Shown here piece by piece: positions 17,173-26,350 of a stretch of DNA of 49,470 nt (its first letter is position 1; each line of letters starts with the position of its first letter). Source of the DNA: Pseudomonas sp. 14P_8.1_Bac3. GTDB lineage: Bacteria; Pseudomonadota; Gammaproteobacteria; Pseudomonadales; Pseudomonadaceae. The stretch spans positions 1-49,470 of the forward strand of contig NZ_JANLOD010000076.1 in the NCBI RefSeq assembly GCF_025466085.1, in the 5' to 3' direction. The notes beneath the pieces are model-generated. The model saw nothing but the letters and a program-made list of their open reading frames with translations, made no database searches and was not told the DNA's origin. The translations under genes and the position numbers were made by a program.

Positions 17173-17671
17173 GAGGATTGGATTTCAGGCCCGGCGTGCA
17201 AGGCGTCGGGTCTGATGGTGATTGATCTACTGCTGCTCGCTCCCACCGGAAAGCGTCGGCGGCGAGACAAAACATTGATCCAGAGCGGTAGAGCCAGTAG
17301 AAAAATCCGCTAAAACGGGCGCCGTCGCTACTTGCAGTAACGCGCAAGTAAGTCAACTTCCCAACTGTTCACCCGGTAAACAGTTACAAAATCCACCTAA
17401 ACGATATTAATTATCATTTATGGACAAGTATGTTCGTTACATTCCCCACAAAACATAATTGATGAAAAGCCAGCTAATGCCCGCAACGCATGGGCTGCGG
17501 GGTTTTGGAGGTAGGTAATGTCCTTATTCCTATAAATAATTTCGCCATAGGAATTTTACTTGCTGGGTGTTGTGCCATAAAATCAGCGGGATAGATTGCT
17601 GCGACATATCGTCACTGCTTTGTTACTTTTTCAAGCTCAGAGACCTTTGCTCTCTGTTAAGGATTACCAGC
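17173..17671 (+). promoter_or_regulatory. AT-rich nuo upstream region with Fur-box-like and dyad elements
   Basis: A gene-free 499-bp region, markedly AT-rich from about 17380. It contains a Fur-box-like 19-mer (17403-17421), a CCCGCA/TGCGGG hairpin (17480-17501) followed by a short T run, a perfect 8-bp inverted repeat ATTCCTAT/ATAGGAAT (17526-17533 and 17547-17554), and a plausible promoter TTTACT (17555-17560), 17 bp, TAAAAT (17578-17583). The promoter would start nuo mRNA near 17590, about 80 nt before nuoA. All of these are readings by eye. Confidence 0.45.
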
Positions 17672-18085
17672 ATGCCCGAAGCGACAGGACTCATGGCCCA
17701 CAACTGGGGCTTTGCCATTTTCCTTCTGGGCGTCATCGGCCTGTGTGCCTTCATGCTCGGTGTCTCCAGCCTCCTCGGGTCAAAAGCCTGGGGCCGCAGC
17801 AAAAACGAACCGTTCGAGTCCGGCATGCTACCCACAGGTGGCGCCCGCTTGCGGCTCTCAGCCAAATTCTATCTGGTCGCGATGCTCTTCGTGATCTTCG
17901 ATATCGAAGCCCTCTTTCTCTTTGCCTGGTCTGTGTCCGTCCGCGAAAGCGGCTGGACCGGATTCGTCGAAGCTCTCGTTTTCATAGCAATTCTGTTGGC
18001 AGGTCTTGTCTACCTGTTCCGAGTGGGCGCCCTTGACTGGGCTCCGGAAGCGCGGCGCAAGCGGCAGGCGAAGCTGAAACAATGA
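17672..18085 (+). CDS. nuoA: NADH-quinone oxidoreductase subunit A
   Basis: Membrane subunit of respiratory complex I, which passes electrons from NADH to ubiquinone and pumps protons. The 137-residue protein has three hydrophobic helices and the conserved loop KNEPFESGMLP between helices 1 and 2, then FYLVAMLFVIFDIEALFLFAW. ATG 17672 with TTAAGGA upstream is chosen over an earlier in-frame start at 17567, whose Cys-rich extension is not family-like. It is the first gene of the nuo operon. Confidence 0.95.
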   Translation: MPEATGLMAHNWGFAIFLLGVIGLCAFMLGVSSLLGSKAWGRSKNEPFESGMLPTGGARLRLSAKFYLVAMLFVIFDIEALFLFAWSVSVRESGWTGFVEALVFIAILLAGLVYLFRVGALDWAPEARRKRQAKLKQ

Positions 18086-18095
18086 GGCTTTGGCA

Positions 18096-18770
18096 ATGCA
18101 ATACAATCTCACCAGGATCGACCCCGATGCTCCTAACGAGCAGTATCCGATTGGCGAGCGGGAAACCGTTTCCGATCCGTTAGAAGATCAAGTTCACAAA
18201 AACATTTTCATGGGCAAGCTCGAAGACGTGCTTAACGGCACGATCAACTGGGGGCGCAAGAACTCCCTGTGGCCGTATAACTTCGGTCTTTCGTGCTGCT
18301 ACGTGGAAATGACCACCGCCTTCACGGCGCCCCACGACATCGCGCGCTTTGGCGCCGAAGTGATCCGGGCATCGCCGCGCCAGGCGGATTTCATGGTTAT
18401 CGCCGGTACCTGCTTCATCAAGATGGCGCCGATCATTCAGCGTCTCTACGAGCAAATGCTCGAGCCTAAATGGGTCATCTCCATGGGTTCGTGCGCCAAC
18501 TCCGGTGGCATGTACGACATCTATTCAGTCGTTCAAGGGGTGGACAAGTTCCTGCCCGTGGACGTCTACGTGCCTGGCTGCCCGCCCCGTCCTGAAGCTT
18601 TTCTGCAAGGCTTGATGCTCTTGCAGGAGTCGATTGGACAGGAGCGTCGTCCGCTTTCCTGGGTCGTTGGCGATCAAGGCGTGTACCGCGCCGAGATGCC
18701 TTCGCAAAAGGAACAGCGCCGCGAACAGCGAATCGCAGTCACCAACCTGCGCAGCCCCGACGAAGTCTGA
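18096..18770 (+). CDS. nuoB: NADH-quinone oxidoreductase subunit B
   Basis: Carries the terminal iron-sulfur cluster N2, which reduces quinone. The N2 ligands are visible as the tandem C67-C68 (GLSCCYVE), C133 (GSCANSGGMYD) and C162 (PGCPPRPE). The protein has 224 residues from ATG 18096, which has GAGG 8 bp upstream; a TTG two codons earlier is less likely. It starts 10 bp after nuoA. Confidence 0.96.
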   Translation: MQYNLTRIDPDAPNEQYPIGERETVSDPLEDQVHKNIFMGKLEDVLNGTINWGRKNSLWPYNFGLSCCYVEMTTAFTAPHDIARFGAEVIRASPRQADFMVIAGTCFIKMAPIIQRLYEQMLEPKWVISMGSCANSGGMYDIYSVVQGVDKFLPVDVYVPGCPPRPEAFLQGLMLLQESIGQERRPLSWVVGDQGVYRAEMPSQKEQRREQRIAVTNLRSPDEV

Positions 18771-18842
18771 TCCAGATCTGCTTCTTTTATAGAACGAGAC
18801 ACTGGCTTCATTCTTTACGTTGACCGAAAGCGATAAATAACC

Positions 18843-20627
18843 ATGACTACAGGCAGTGCTCTGTACATCCCGCCTTATAAGGCAGACGACCAGGATGTGG
18901 TCGTCGAACTGAACAACCGTTTTGGCCCCGAGGCGTTCACCGCCCAGCCTACCCGCACCGGCATGCCGGTGCTTTGGGTTGCCCGCGCCAAACTCGTCGA
19001 AGTGCTGACCTTCCTGCGCAACCTGCCCAAGCCGTACGTCATGCTCTATGACCTGCACGGCGTGGACGAGCGTCTGCGCACCAAGCGTCAAGGGCTGCCG
19101 AACGGCGCCGACTTCACCGTGTTCTATCACCTGATGTCGATCGAACGTAACAGTGACGTGATGATCAAGGTGGCGTTGTCCGAGGGCGACCTCAGCGTGC
19201 CGACCGTGACCGGCCTCTGGCCGAACGCCAACTGGTACGAGCGTGAAGTGTGGGACATGTACGGCATCAACTTTGCCGGTCACCCGCACCTGACCCGCAT
19301 CATGATGCCGCCGACCTGGGAAGGGCACCCGCTGCGCAAGGACTTCCCGGCCCGTGCCACCGAATTCGATCCGTTCACCCTGAACCTGGCCAAGCAACAG
19401 CTTGAGGAAGAAGCCGCGCGCTTCAAGCCTGAAGACTGGGGCATGAAGCGCTCCGGGGCGAACGAGGACTATATGTTCCTCAACCTCGGTCCCAACCACC
19501 CTTCCGCGCACGGTGCGTTCCGCATCATCCTGCAGCTGGACGGTGAAGAGATCGTCGACTGCGTACCGGACGTCGGCTACCACCACCGTGGTGCCGAGAA
19601 GATGGCCGAGCGTCAGTCCTGGCACAGCTTCATTCCGTACACCGACCGTATCGACTACCTCGGCGGCGTGATGAACAACCTGCCGTACGTGCTCTCGGTC
19701 GAGAAGCTCGCCGGTATCAAGGTGCCCGAGAAGGTCGACGTCATCCGCATCATGATGGCCGAGCTCTTCCGGATCACCAGCCACCTGCTGTTCCTGGGGA
19801 CCTACATCCAGGACGTCGGCGCCATGACCCCGGTGTTCTTCACGTTCACCGACCGTCAGAAAGCGTACACGGTGATCGAAGCCATTACCGGTTTCCGTCT
19901 GCACCCGGCCTGGTACCGCATCGGCGGTGTCGCCCACGACCTGCCGCGCGGCTGGGAAAAACTGGTGAAAGACTTCGTCGAGTGGATGCCCAAGCGTCTG
20001 GACGAATACCAGAAAGCTGCACTGGACAACAGCATCCTGCGTGGCCGGACCATCGGTGTCGCCGCCTACAACACCAAAGAAGCCCTGGAATGGGGTGTCA
20101 CCGGTGCCGGGCTGCGTTCGACCGGTTGCGACTTCGACCTGCGTAAAGCGCGTCCATACTCCGGCTACGAGAACTTCGAATTCGAAGTGCCGCTGGCGGC
20201 CAATGGCGATGCCTACGACCGTTGTATCGTTCGCGTTGAAGAAATGCGCCAGAGCATCAAGATCATCGAGCAGTGCATGCGCAACATGCCGGAAGGCCCA
20301 TATAAAGCGGATCACCCGCTGACCACGCCGCCGCCGAAAGAGCGCACGCTGCAGCACATCGAGACCCTGATCACGCACTTCCTGCAAGTTTCGTGGGGCC
20401 CGGTCATGCCGGCCAACGAATCCTTCCAGATGATCGAAGCGACCAAGGGCATCAACAGTTATTACCTGACGAGCGATGGCGGCACCATGAGCTACCGCAC
20501 CCGGATTCGCACCCCAAGCTTCCCGCACCTGCAGCAGATCCCTTCGGTGATCAAAGGCAGCATGGTCGCGGACTTGATCGCGTACCTGGGTAGTATCGAT
20601 TTCGTTATGGCCGACGTGGACCGCTAA
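18843..20627 (+). CDS. nuoCD: NADH-quinone oxidoreductase fused subunit C/D
   Basis: A 594-residue fusion of the NuoC (about 1-185, including the ANWYEREVWDMYGINFAGHP signature) and NuoD (about 205-594, including LGPNHPSAHG, the quinone-pocket segment) subunits, as in E. coli and other gammaproteobacteria. Both are peripheral-arm proteins at the quinone-binding site. No strong Shine-Dalgarno is seen before ATG 18843 (the upstream bases are GAAAGCGATAAATAACC). The 72-bp gap from nuoB is A/T-rich. Confidence 0.97.
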   Translation: MTTGSALYIPPYKADDQDVVVELNNRFGPEAFTAQPTRTGMPVLWVARAKLVEVLTFLRNLPKPYVMLYDLHGVDERLRTKRQGLPNGADFTVFYHLMSIERNSDVMIKVALSEGDLSVPTVTGLWPNANWYEREVWDMYGINFAGHPHLTRIMMPPTWEGHPLRKDFPARATEFDPFTLNLAKQQLEEEAARFKPEDWGMKRSGANEDYMFLNLGPNHPSAHGAFRIILQLDGEEIVDCVPDVGYHHRGAEKMAERQSWHSFIPYTDRIDYLGGVMNNLPYVLSVEKLAGIKVPEKVDVIRIMMAELFRITSHLLFLGTYIQDVGAMTPVFFTFTDRQKAYTVIEAITGFRLHPAWYRIGGVAHDLPRGWEKLVKDFVEWMPKRLDEYQKAALDNSILRGRTIGVAAYNTKEALEWGVTGAGLRSTGCDFDLRKARPYSGYENFEFEVPLAANGDAYDRCIVRVEEMRQSIKIIEQCMRNMPEGPYKADHPLTTPPPKERTLQHIETLITHFLQVSWGPVMPANESFQMIEATKGINSYYLTSDGGTMSYRTRIRTPSFPHLQQIPSVIKGSMVADLIAYLGSIDFVMADVDR

Positions 20628-20629
20628 GC

Positions 20630-21127
20630 ATGAACAGCACGCTTATCCAGACAGACCGTTTCACCTTGAGTGAAACCGAGCGCTCGGCCATCGAGCACGA
20701 GCTGCATCACTACGAAGACCCGCGCGCGGCGTCGATCGAAGCCCTGAAGATCGTCCAGAAGGAACGTGGCTGGGTGCCGGACGGCGCTCTGTACGCCATC
20801 GGCGAAATCCTCGGCATCCCGGCGAGCGACGTTGAAGGCGTGGCGACTTTCTATAGCCAGATCTTCCGTCAGCCAGTGGGCCGTCACATCATTCGCGTCT
20901 GCGACAGCATGGTCTGCTACATCGGTGGCCATGAATCCGTGGTCAGCGAAATCCAGAGCAATCTGGGCATCGGCCTGGGTCAGACCACCGCCGACGGTCG
21001 TTTCACCCTGCTGCCGGTCTGCTGCCTCGGCAACTGCGACAAGGCGCCGGCGTTGATGATCGACGACGACACTTTCGGTGATGTGCAGCCTGCTGGCGTT
21101 GCCAAATTGCTCGAGGGCTACGTATGA
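20630..21127 (+). CDS. nuoE: NADH-quinone oxidoreductase subunit E
   Basis: 24-kDa-type subunit of the NADH dehydrogenase module, with a [2Fe-2S] cluster (N1a) held in a thioredoxin-like fold. The ligands are C91, C96 (CDSMVCYIGG), C132 and C136 (CCLGNCDKAP), at spacings identical to the family. It has 165 residues, starts 2 bp after nuoCD and overlaps nuoF by 4 bp. Confidence 0.96.
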   Translation: MNSTLIQTDRFTLSETERSAIEHELHHYEDPRAASIEALKIVQKERGWVPDGALYAIGEILGIPASDVEGVATFYSQIFRQPVGRHIIRVCDSMVCYIGGHESVVSEIQSNLGIGLGQTTADGRFTLLPVCCLGNCDKAPALMIDDDTFGDVQPAGVAKLLEGYV

Positions 21128-22482
21128 CCCTGACTTCCTTCGGTCCTGCCAACCGCATCAAGCGTTCGGCCGAGACTCACCCGCTCACCTGGCGTCTGCG
21201 TGACGACGGCGAAGCTGTCTGGCTCGACGAGTACCAGGCCAAGAACGGTTACGCCGCTGCGCGCAAGGCTTTCGCCGACATGGCCCAGGACGACATCGTC
21301 CAGACCGTGAAAGACGCCGGCCTCAAGGGTCGCGGCGGTGCAGGCTTCCCCACGGGCGTGAAGTGGGGCCTGATGCCCAAGGACGAATCCATCAACATCC
21401 GCTACCTGCTGTGCAACGCGGATGAAATGGAACCGAACACCTGGAAAGACCGCATGCTGATGGAGCAACTGCCCCATCTGCTCATCGAAGGCATGCTGAT
21501 CAGTGCTCGCGCGCTGAAAACCTACCGTGGCTACATCTTCCTGCGTGGCGAATACACCACCGCCGCCAAGCACCTGAACCGTGCCGTGGAAGAAGCCAAG
21601 GCAGCGGGCCTGCTGGGCAAGAACATCCTGGGCAGCGGCTTCGATTTCGAGCTGTTTGTCCACACCGGCGCCGGGCGTTACATCTGCGGTGAAGAAACCG
21701 CGTTGATCAACTCCCTCGAAGGCCGCCGCGCCAACCCGCGCTCCAAGCCGCCCTTCCCTGCCGCCGTTGGCGTATGGGGCAAGCCGACTTGCGTGAACAA
21801 CGTTGAAACCCTGTGCAACGTCCCGGCGATCATTGCCGACGGCGTGGACTGGTACAAATCGTTGGCGCGCGAAGGCAGCGAAGACATGGGCACCAAGCTC
21901 ATGGGCTTCTCCGGCAAGGTCAAGAACCCGGGCCTGTGGGAACTGCCATTCGGCATTACCGGTCGCGAGCTGTTCGAAGACTACGCGGGCGGCATGCGCG
22001 ACGGCTTCAAGCTCAAGGCCTGGCAGCCAGGCGGTGCCGGCACCGGTTTCCTGTTGCCGGAACACCTCGACGCGCAAATGTACGCCGGTGGCATCGCCAA
22101 GGTGGGCACCCGGATGGGCACCGGCCTGGCCATGGCGGTGGACGACAGCGTCAATATGGTGTCCCTGCTGCGCAACATGGAAGAGTTCTTCTCCCGCGAG
22201 TCGTGCGGTTTCTGCACCCCGTGCCGTGACGGTTTGCCGTGGAGCGTCAAGCTGCTTCGTGCAATCGAAAACGGTGAAGGGCAAGCCGGCGATATCGAGA
22301 CCCTGCTGGGTCTGGTCGGTTTCCTCGGCCCTGGCAAGACCTTCTGTGCTCACGCACCGGGCGCCGTGGAGCCGTTGGGCAGTGCCATCAAATACTTCCG
22401 CCATGAGTTCGAAGCCGGTATCGCGCCCACGCGCGCAGGCGATCTGAACCAGGTGGTAACGCCGACCATGGTCGGCGCGTAA
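21124..22482 (+). CDS. nuoF: NADH-quinone oxidoreductase subunit F
   Basis: NADH-binding flavoprotein of complex I, 452 residues. The NADH/FMN loop GRGGAGFPTGVKWG begins at residue 69, and the [4Fe-4S] N3 ligands are C361, C364 and C367 (ESCGFCTPC) plus C408. The start overlaps the nuoE stop (ATGA). The last codons form a perfect 18-bp DNA palindrome, and a 137-bp gap with a terminator-like hairpin separates it from nuoG. Confidence 0.97.
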   Translation: MTLTSFGPANRIKRSAETHPLTWRLRDDGEAVWLDEYQAKNGYAAARKAFADMAQDDIVQTVKDAGLKGRGGAGFPTGVKWGLMPKDESINIRYLLCNADEMEPNTWKDRMLMEQLPHLLIEGMLISARALKTYRGYIFLRGEYTTAAKHLNRAVEEAKAAGLLGKNILGSGFDFELFVHTGAGRYICGEETALINSLEGRRANPRSKPPFPAAVGVWGKPTCVNNVETLCNVPAIIADGVDWYKSLAREGSEDMGTKLMGFSGKVKNPGLWELPFGITGRELFEDYAGGMRDGFKLKAWQPGGAGTGFLLPEHLDAQMYAGGIAKVGTRMGTGLAMAVDDSVNMVSLLRNMEEFFSRESCGFCTPCRDGLPWSVKLLRAIENGEGQAGDIETLLGLVGFLGPGKTFCAHAPGAVEPLGSAIKYFRHEFEAGIAPTRAGDLNQVVTPTMVGA

Positions 22483-22491
22483 ACACTTAGC

Positions 22492-22521
22492 AAAAGCGAA
22501 GGGTCCGTGCCCTTTGCTTTT
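22492..22521 (+). terminator. Attenuator-like hairpin between nuoF and nuoG
   Basis: AAAAGC(G)AAGGG pairs with CCCTT(T)GCTTTT around a six-base loop and ends in TTTTC. It lies in the largest gap of the operon apart from its leader. It resembles a weak intrinsic terminator or an RNA-processing/stabilising hairpin and could set the ratio of nuoA-F to nuoG-N message. Confidence 0.45.
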
Positions 22522-22619
22522 CGCGCGATGACGCCTTCATCGGCTGTGTTGATTCGCGCGGATCACAAGATTCCATTAGCCACGCCCGCTGACACCGGGC
22601 CAACGAAGAACTTTGAACC

Positions 22620-25334
22620 ATGGCCACTATCCACGTAGACGGCAAAGAGCTCGAAGTCGATGGGGCAGACAACCTGTTACAGGCATGTCTGTCGCTAGGC
22701 CTCGATATCCCTTATTTCTGCTGGCACCCCGCCCTTGGCAGCGTTGGCGCTTGCCGCCAGTGCGCGGTCAAGCAGTACACCGACGAAAACGACAAGCGTG
22801 GTCGGATCGTCATGTCCTGCATGACCCCCGCCACCGACGGCAGCTGGATCTCCATCGACGACGAAGAAGCGAAAGTGTTTCGCGCCAGCGTCGTTGAATG
22901 GCTGATGACCAACCACCCTCACGACTGCCCGGTCTGTGAGGAAGGCGGTCACTGCCACCTGCAAGACATGACCGTGATGACCGGCCACAACGAGCGCCGT
23001 TATCGCTTCACCAAGCGTACTCACCAGAACCAGCAACTGGGCCCGTTCATTTCCCACGAGATGAACCGCTGCATCGCTTGCTACCGCTGCGTGCGCTTCT
23101 ATAAGGACTACGCCGGCGGCACCGACCTTGGTGTGTTCGGCGCCCACGACAACGTGTACTTCGGTCGCGTTGAAGACGGCACCCTGGAAAGCGAGTTCTC
23201 CGGCAACCTCACCGAGGTCTGCCCGACCGGTGTGTTCACCGACAAGACGCACTCCGAGCGCTACAACCGCAAGTGGGACATGCAGTTCTCGCCGAGCATC
23301 TGCCATGGCTGCTCCAGCGGTTGCAACATCTCCCCGGGCGAGCGTTACGGTGAACTGCGTCGTATCGAAAACCGTTTCAACGGCTCGGTGAACCAGTACT
23401 TCCTGTGCGACCGTGGCCGCTTCGGCTATGGCTACGTCAACCGCACCGACCGCCCACGCCAGCCACTGCTGGCCAACGGCGCCAAGCTGGGCCTCGACGA
23501 AGCACTGGACAAAGCCGCTGACCTGCTGCGCGGTCGCAACATCGTCGGTATCGGTTCGCCCCGTGCCAGCCTCGAAAGCAACTATGCGTTGCGCGAACTG
23601 GTCGGTGCCGAACACTTCTACTCCGGCATCGAAGCCGCCGAGCTGGAACGCATTCGTCTGGTCATGCAGGTGTTGAAAGACAGCCCGCTGCCGATCCCGA
23701 ACATGCGCGACATCGAGGACCACGACGCCGTGTTCATCCTCGGTGAAGACCTGACCCAGACCGCTGCGCGCATGGCCCTGTCCCTGCGCCAATCGGTCAA
23801 GGGCAAGGCTGAAGACATGGCCGACGCCATGCGCGTTCAGCCCTGGCTCGACGCTGCGGTGAAGAACATCGGTCAGCACGCGCTGAACCCGCTGTTCATC
23901 GCCAGCCTGGCTGAGACCAAGCTCGACGACATCGCTGAAGAATGCGTTCACGCTGCTCCAGACGACCTGGCCCGCATCGGTTTTGCCGTGGCTCACGCCC
24001 TCGACGCCAGCGCTCCAGCGGTCGAAGGCCTGGACACTGAAGCCCTCGAACTGGCCCAGCGCATCGCCGACGCCCTGCTCGCGGCCAAGCGCCCACTCAT
24101 CATCGCCGGCACCTCGTTGGGTTCCAAGGCGCTGATCGAAGCGGCAGCGAACATCGCCAAAGCCCTGAAGCTGCGCGAGAAGAACGGTTCCATCAGCCTG
24201 ATCGTGCCGGAAGCCAACAGCCTCGGTCTGGCCATGCTCGGTGGTGACTCGGTCGACGACGCGCTGCAAGCGGTGATCGACGGCAAGGCCGACGCCATCG
24301 TCGTGCTGGAAAACGATCTGTACACCCGTACCGACAAGGCCAAGGTCGATGCCGCGCTGACCGCTGCAAAAGTGGTGATCGTTGCCGACCATCAGAAAAC
24401 CGCCACCAGCGAACGCGCGCACCTGGTCCTGCCAGCCGCCAGCTTCGCTGAAGGCGACGGTACGCTGGTCAGCCAGGAAGGTCGCGCCCAGCGCTTCTTC
24501 CAGGTATTCGACCCGCAATACCTGGACGCTAGCATCCTGGTTCACGAAGGCTGGCGCTGGCTGCATGCCCTGCGCGCGACCCTGCTGAACCAGCCGATCG
24601 ACTGGACCCAACTGGACCACGTCACCGCTGCCGTTGCCTCGAGCACACCGCAACTGGCGCGAATCGTCGATGCCGCACCGTCCGCCGCGTTCCGTATCAA
24701 AGGCCTGAAACTGGCCCGCGAACCGCTGCGTTACTCCGGTCGTACCGCCATGCGCGCCGACATCAGCGTGCATGAACCGCGTACTCCGCAGGATAAGGAC
24801 ACCGCGTTTGCCTTCTCGATGGAAGGTTACTCGGGCTCCACCGAACCGCGTCAGCAAGTGCCGTTCGCCTGGTCTCCGGGCTGGAACTCGCCGCAAGCCT
24901 GGAACAAGTTCCAGGACGAAGTCGGTGGTCACCTCCGCGCTGGCGACCCGGGCACCCGCCTGATCGAAAGCACCGGTGATTCGCTGAACTGGTTCGCCAC
25001 CGTGCCGCGTGCATTCAACCCGGCGCCGGGCACCTGGCAGGTTGTGCCGTTCTTCCACCTGTTCGGCAGCGAAGAGAACTCTTCGAAAGCCGCGCCGGTC
25101 CAGGAACGCATTCCGGCCGCCTACGTGTCGCTGGCCAAGTCCGAAGCCGACCGCCTGGGCGTCAATGACGGTGCCCTGCTGAGCTTGAACGTCGCGGGCC
25201 AGACCTTGCGTCTGCCGCTGCGCATCAACGAAGAGCTGGGTGCCGGCCTGGTCGCATTGCCGGCCGGTATCGCAGGCATTCCGCCGGCGATCTTCGGCAA
25301 ATCCGTTGACGGTCTGCAGGAGGCAGCTCAATGA
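22620..25334 (+). CDS. nuoG: NADH-quinone oxidoreductase subunit G
   Basis: The largest complex I subunit, 904 residues, and part of the electron wire. It has an N-terminal [2Fe-2S] ferredoxin domain (CWHPALGSVGACRQC, then C in VMSCMTPA), a His/Cys [4Fe-4S] site (HDCPVCEEGGHCHLQD), another cluster motif at CIACYRCVRFY, and a molybdopterin-oxidoreductase-like domain beginning with a CHGCSSGCNIS [4Fe-4S] motif (N7). This domain extends to the C-terminus but binds no molybdenum in the family. The stop overlaps nuoH by 4 bp. Confidence 0.97.
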   Translation: MATIHVDGKELEVDGADNLLQACLSLGLDIPYFCWHPALGSVGACRQCAVKQYTDENDKRGRIVMSCMTPATDGSWISIDDEEAKVFRASVVEWLMTNHPHDCPVCEEGGHCHLQDMTVMTGHNERRYRFTKRTHQNQQLGPFISHEMNRCIACYRCVRFYKDYAGGTDLGVFGAHDNVYFGRVEDGTLESEFSGNLTEVCPTGVFTDKTHSERYNRKWDMQFSPSICHGCSSGCNISPGERYGELRRIENRFNGSVNQYFLCDRGRFGYGYVNRTDRPRQPLLANGAKLGLDEALDKAADLLRGRNIVGIGSPRASLESNYALRELVGAEHFYSGIEAAELERIRLVMQVLKDSPLPIPNMRDIEDHDAVFILGEDLTQTAARMALSLRQSVKGKAEDMADAMRVQPWLDAAVKNIGQHALNPLFIASLAETKLDDIAEECVHAAPDDLARIGFAVAHALDASAPAVEGLDTEALELAQRIADALLAAKRPLIIAGTSLGSKALIEAAANIAKALKLREKNGSISLIVPEANSLGLAMLGGDSVDDALQAVIDGKADAIVVLENDLYTRTDKAKVDAALTAAKVVIVADHQKTATSERAHLVLPAASFAEGDGTLVSQEGRAQRFFQVFDPQYLDASILVHEGWRWLHALRATLLNQPIDWTQLDHVTAAVASSTPQLARIVDAAPSAAFRIKGLKLAREPLRYSGRTAMRADISVHEPRTPQDKDTAFAFSMEGYSGSTEPRQQVPFAWSPGWNSPQAWNKFQDEVGGHLRAGDPGTRLIESTGDSLNWFATVPRAFNPAPGTWQVVPFFHLFGSEENSSKAAPVQERIPAAYVSLAKSEADRLGVNDGALLSLNVAGQTLRLPLRINEELGAGLVALPAGIAGIPPAIFGKSVDGLQEAAQ

Positions 25335-26338
25335 CCTGGTTCACGCCTGAAGTGATTGACGTGATCATCGCGGTCCTCAAGGCCATCGTGATTCTGCTCG
25401 CCGTGGTGGTCTGCGGCGCGCTGCTGAGCTGGGTCGAGCGGCGTCTGCTCGCCCTCTGGCAGGACCGTTACGGTCCGAACCGCGTCGGCCCGTTCGGCGC
25501 GTTCCAGATCGCGGCCGACATGATCAAGATGTTCTTCAAGGAAGACTGGACCCCACCGTTCGCCGACAAGATGATCTTCACCCTGGCACCGGTCGTGGCC
25601 ATGAGCGCCCTGCTGATTGCTTTCGCGATCATCCCGATCACCCCGACCTGGGGCGTGGCGGACATCAACATCGGCATCCTGTTCTTCTTCGCCATGGCGG
25701 GCCTGTCGGTCTACGCGGTGTTGTTCGCCGGCTGGTCGAGCAACAACAAGTTCGCCCTGCTGGGCAGCTTGCGGGCCTCGGCGCAGACCGTGTCGTACGA
25801 AGTGTTCATGGGTCTGTCGCTGATGGGCATCGTGATCCAGGTCGGCTCGTTCAACATGCGCGACATCGTTGAATATCAAGCACAGAACCTGTGGTTCATC
25901 ATTCCGCAGATCTTCGGTTTCCTGACCTTCTTCATCGCCGGCGTCGCCGTGACTCACCGTCACCCGTTCGACCAGCCGGAAGCGGAGCAGGAACTGGCCG
26001 ACGGTTACCACATTGAATACGCCGGCATGAAATGGGGCATGTTCTTCGTCGGCGAGTACATCGGCATCGTGCTGATTTCGGCGCTGCTGGTGACCTTGTT
26101 CTTCGGTGGCTGGCACGGCCCGTTCAACATCCTGCCGCAGATCCCGTTCATCTGGTTCGCGCTGAAAACCGCGTTCTTCATCATGATCTTCATCCTGCTG
26201 CGCGCCTCGATTCCGCGCCCACGGTATGACCAAGTGATGGATTTCAGCTGGAAGTTCTGCCTGCCGCTGACCCTCGTCAACATGCTGGTGACCGCTGCGA
26301 TCGTGTTGCTCAACACGCCCGCCGTCGCGGCTCAGTGA
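25331..26338 (+). CDS. nuoH: NADH-quinone oxidoreductase subunit H
   Basis: A 335-residue membrane subunit with about eight helices. It forms the quinone chamber and links the peripheral arm to the proton pumps. The family signatures ERRLLALWQDRYGPNRVGP and the acidic loop PFDQPEAEQELADGYHIEY are intact. The start overlaps the nuoG stop. Confidence 0.96.
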   Translation: MTWFTPEVIDVIIAVLKAIVILLAVVVCGALLSWVERRLLALWQDRYGPNRVGPFGAFQIAADMIKMFFKEDWTPPFADKMIFTLAPVVAMSALLIAFAIIPITPTWGVADINIGILFFFAMAGLSVYAVLFAGWSSNNKFALLGSLRASAQTVSYEVFMGLSLMGIVIQVGSFNMRDIVEYQAQNLWFIIPQIFGFLTFFIAGVAVTHRHPFDQPEAEQELADGYHIEYAGMKWGMFFVGEYIGIVLISALLVTLFFGGWHGPFNILPQIPFIWFALKTAFFIMIFILLRASIPRPRYDQVMDFSWKFCLPLTLVNMLVTAAIVLLNTPAVAAQ

Positions 26339-26350
26339 GGATAGAGAATC

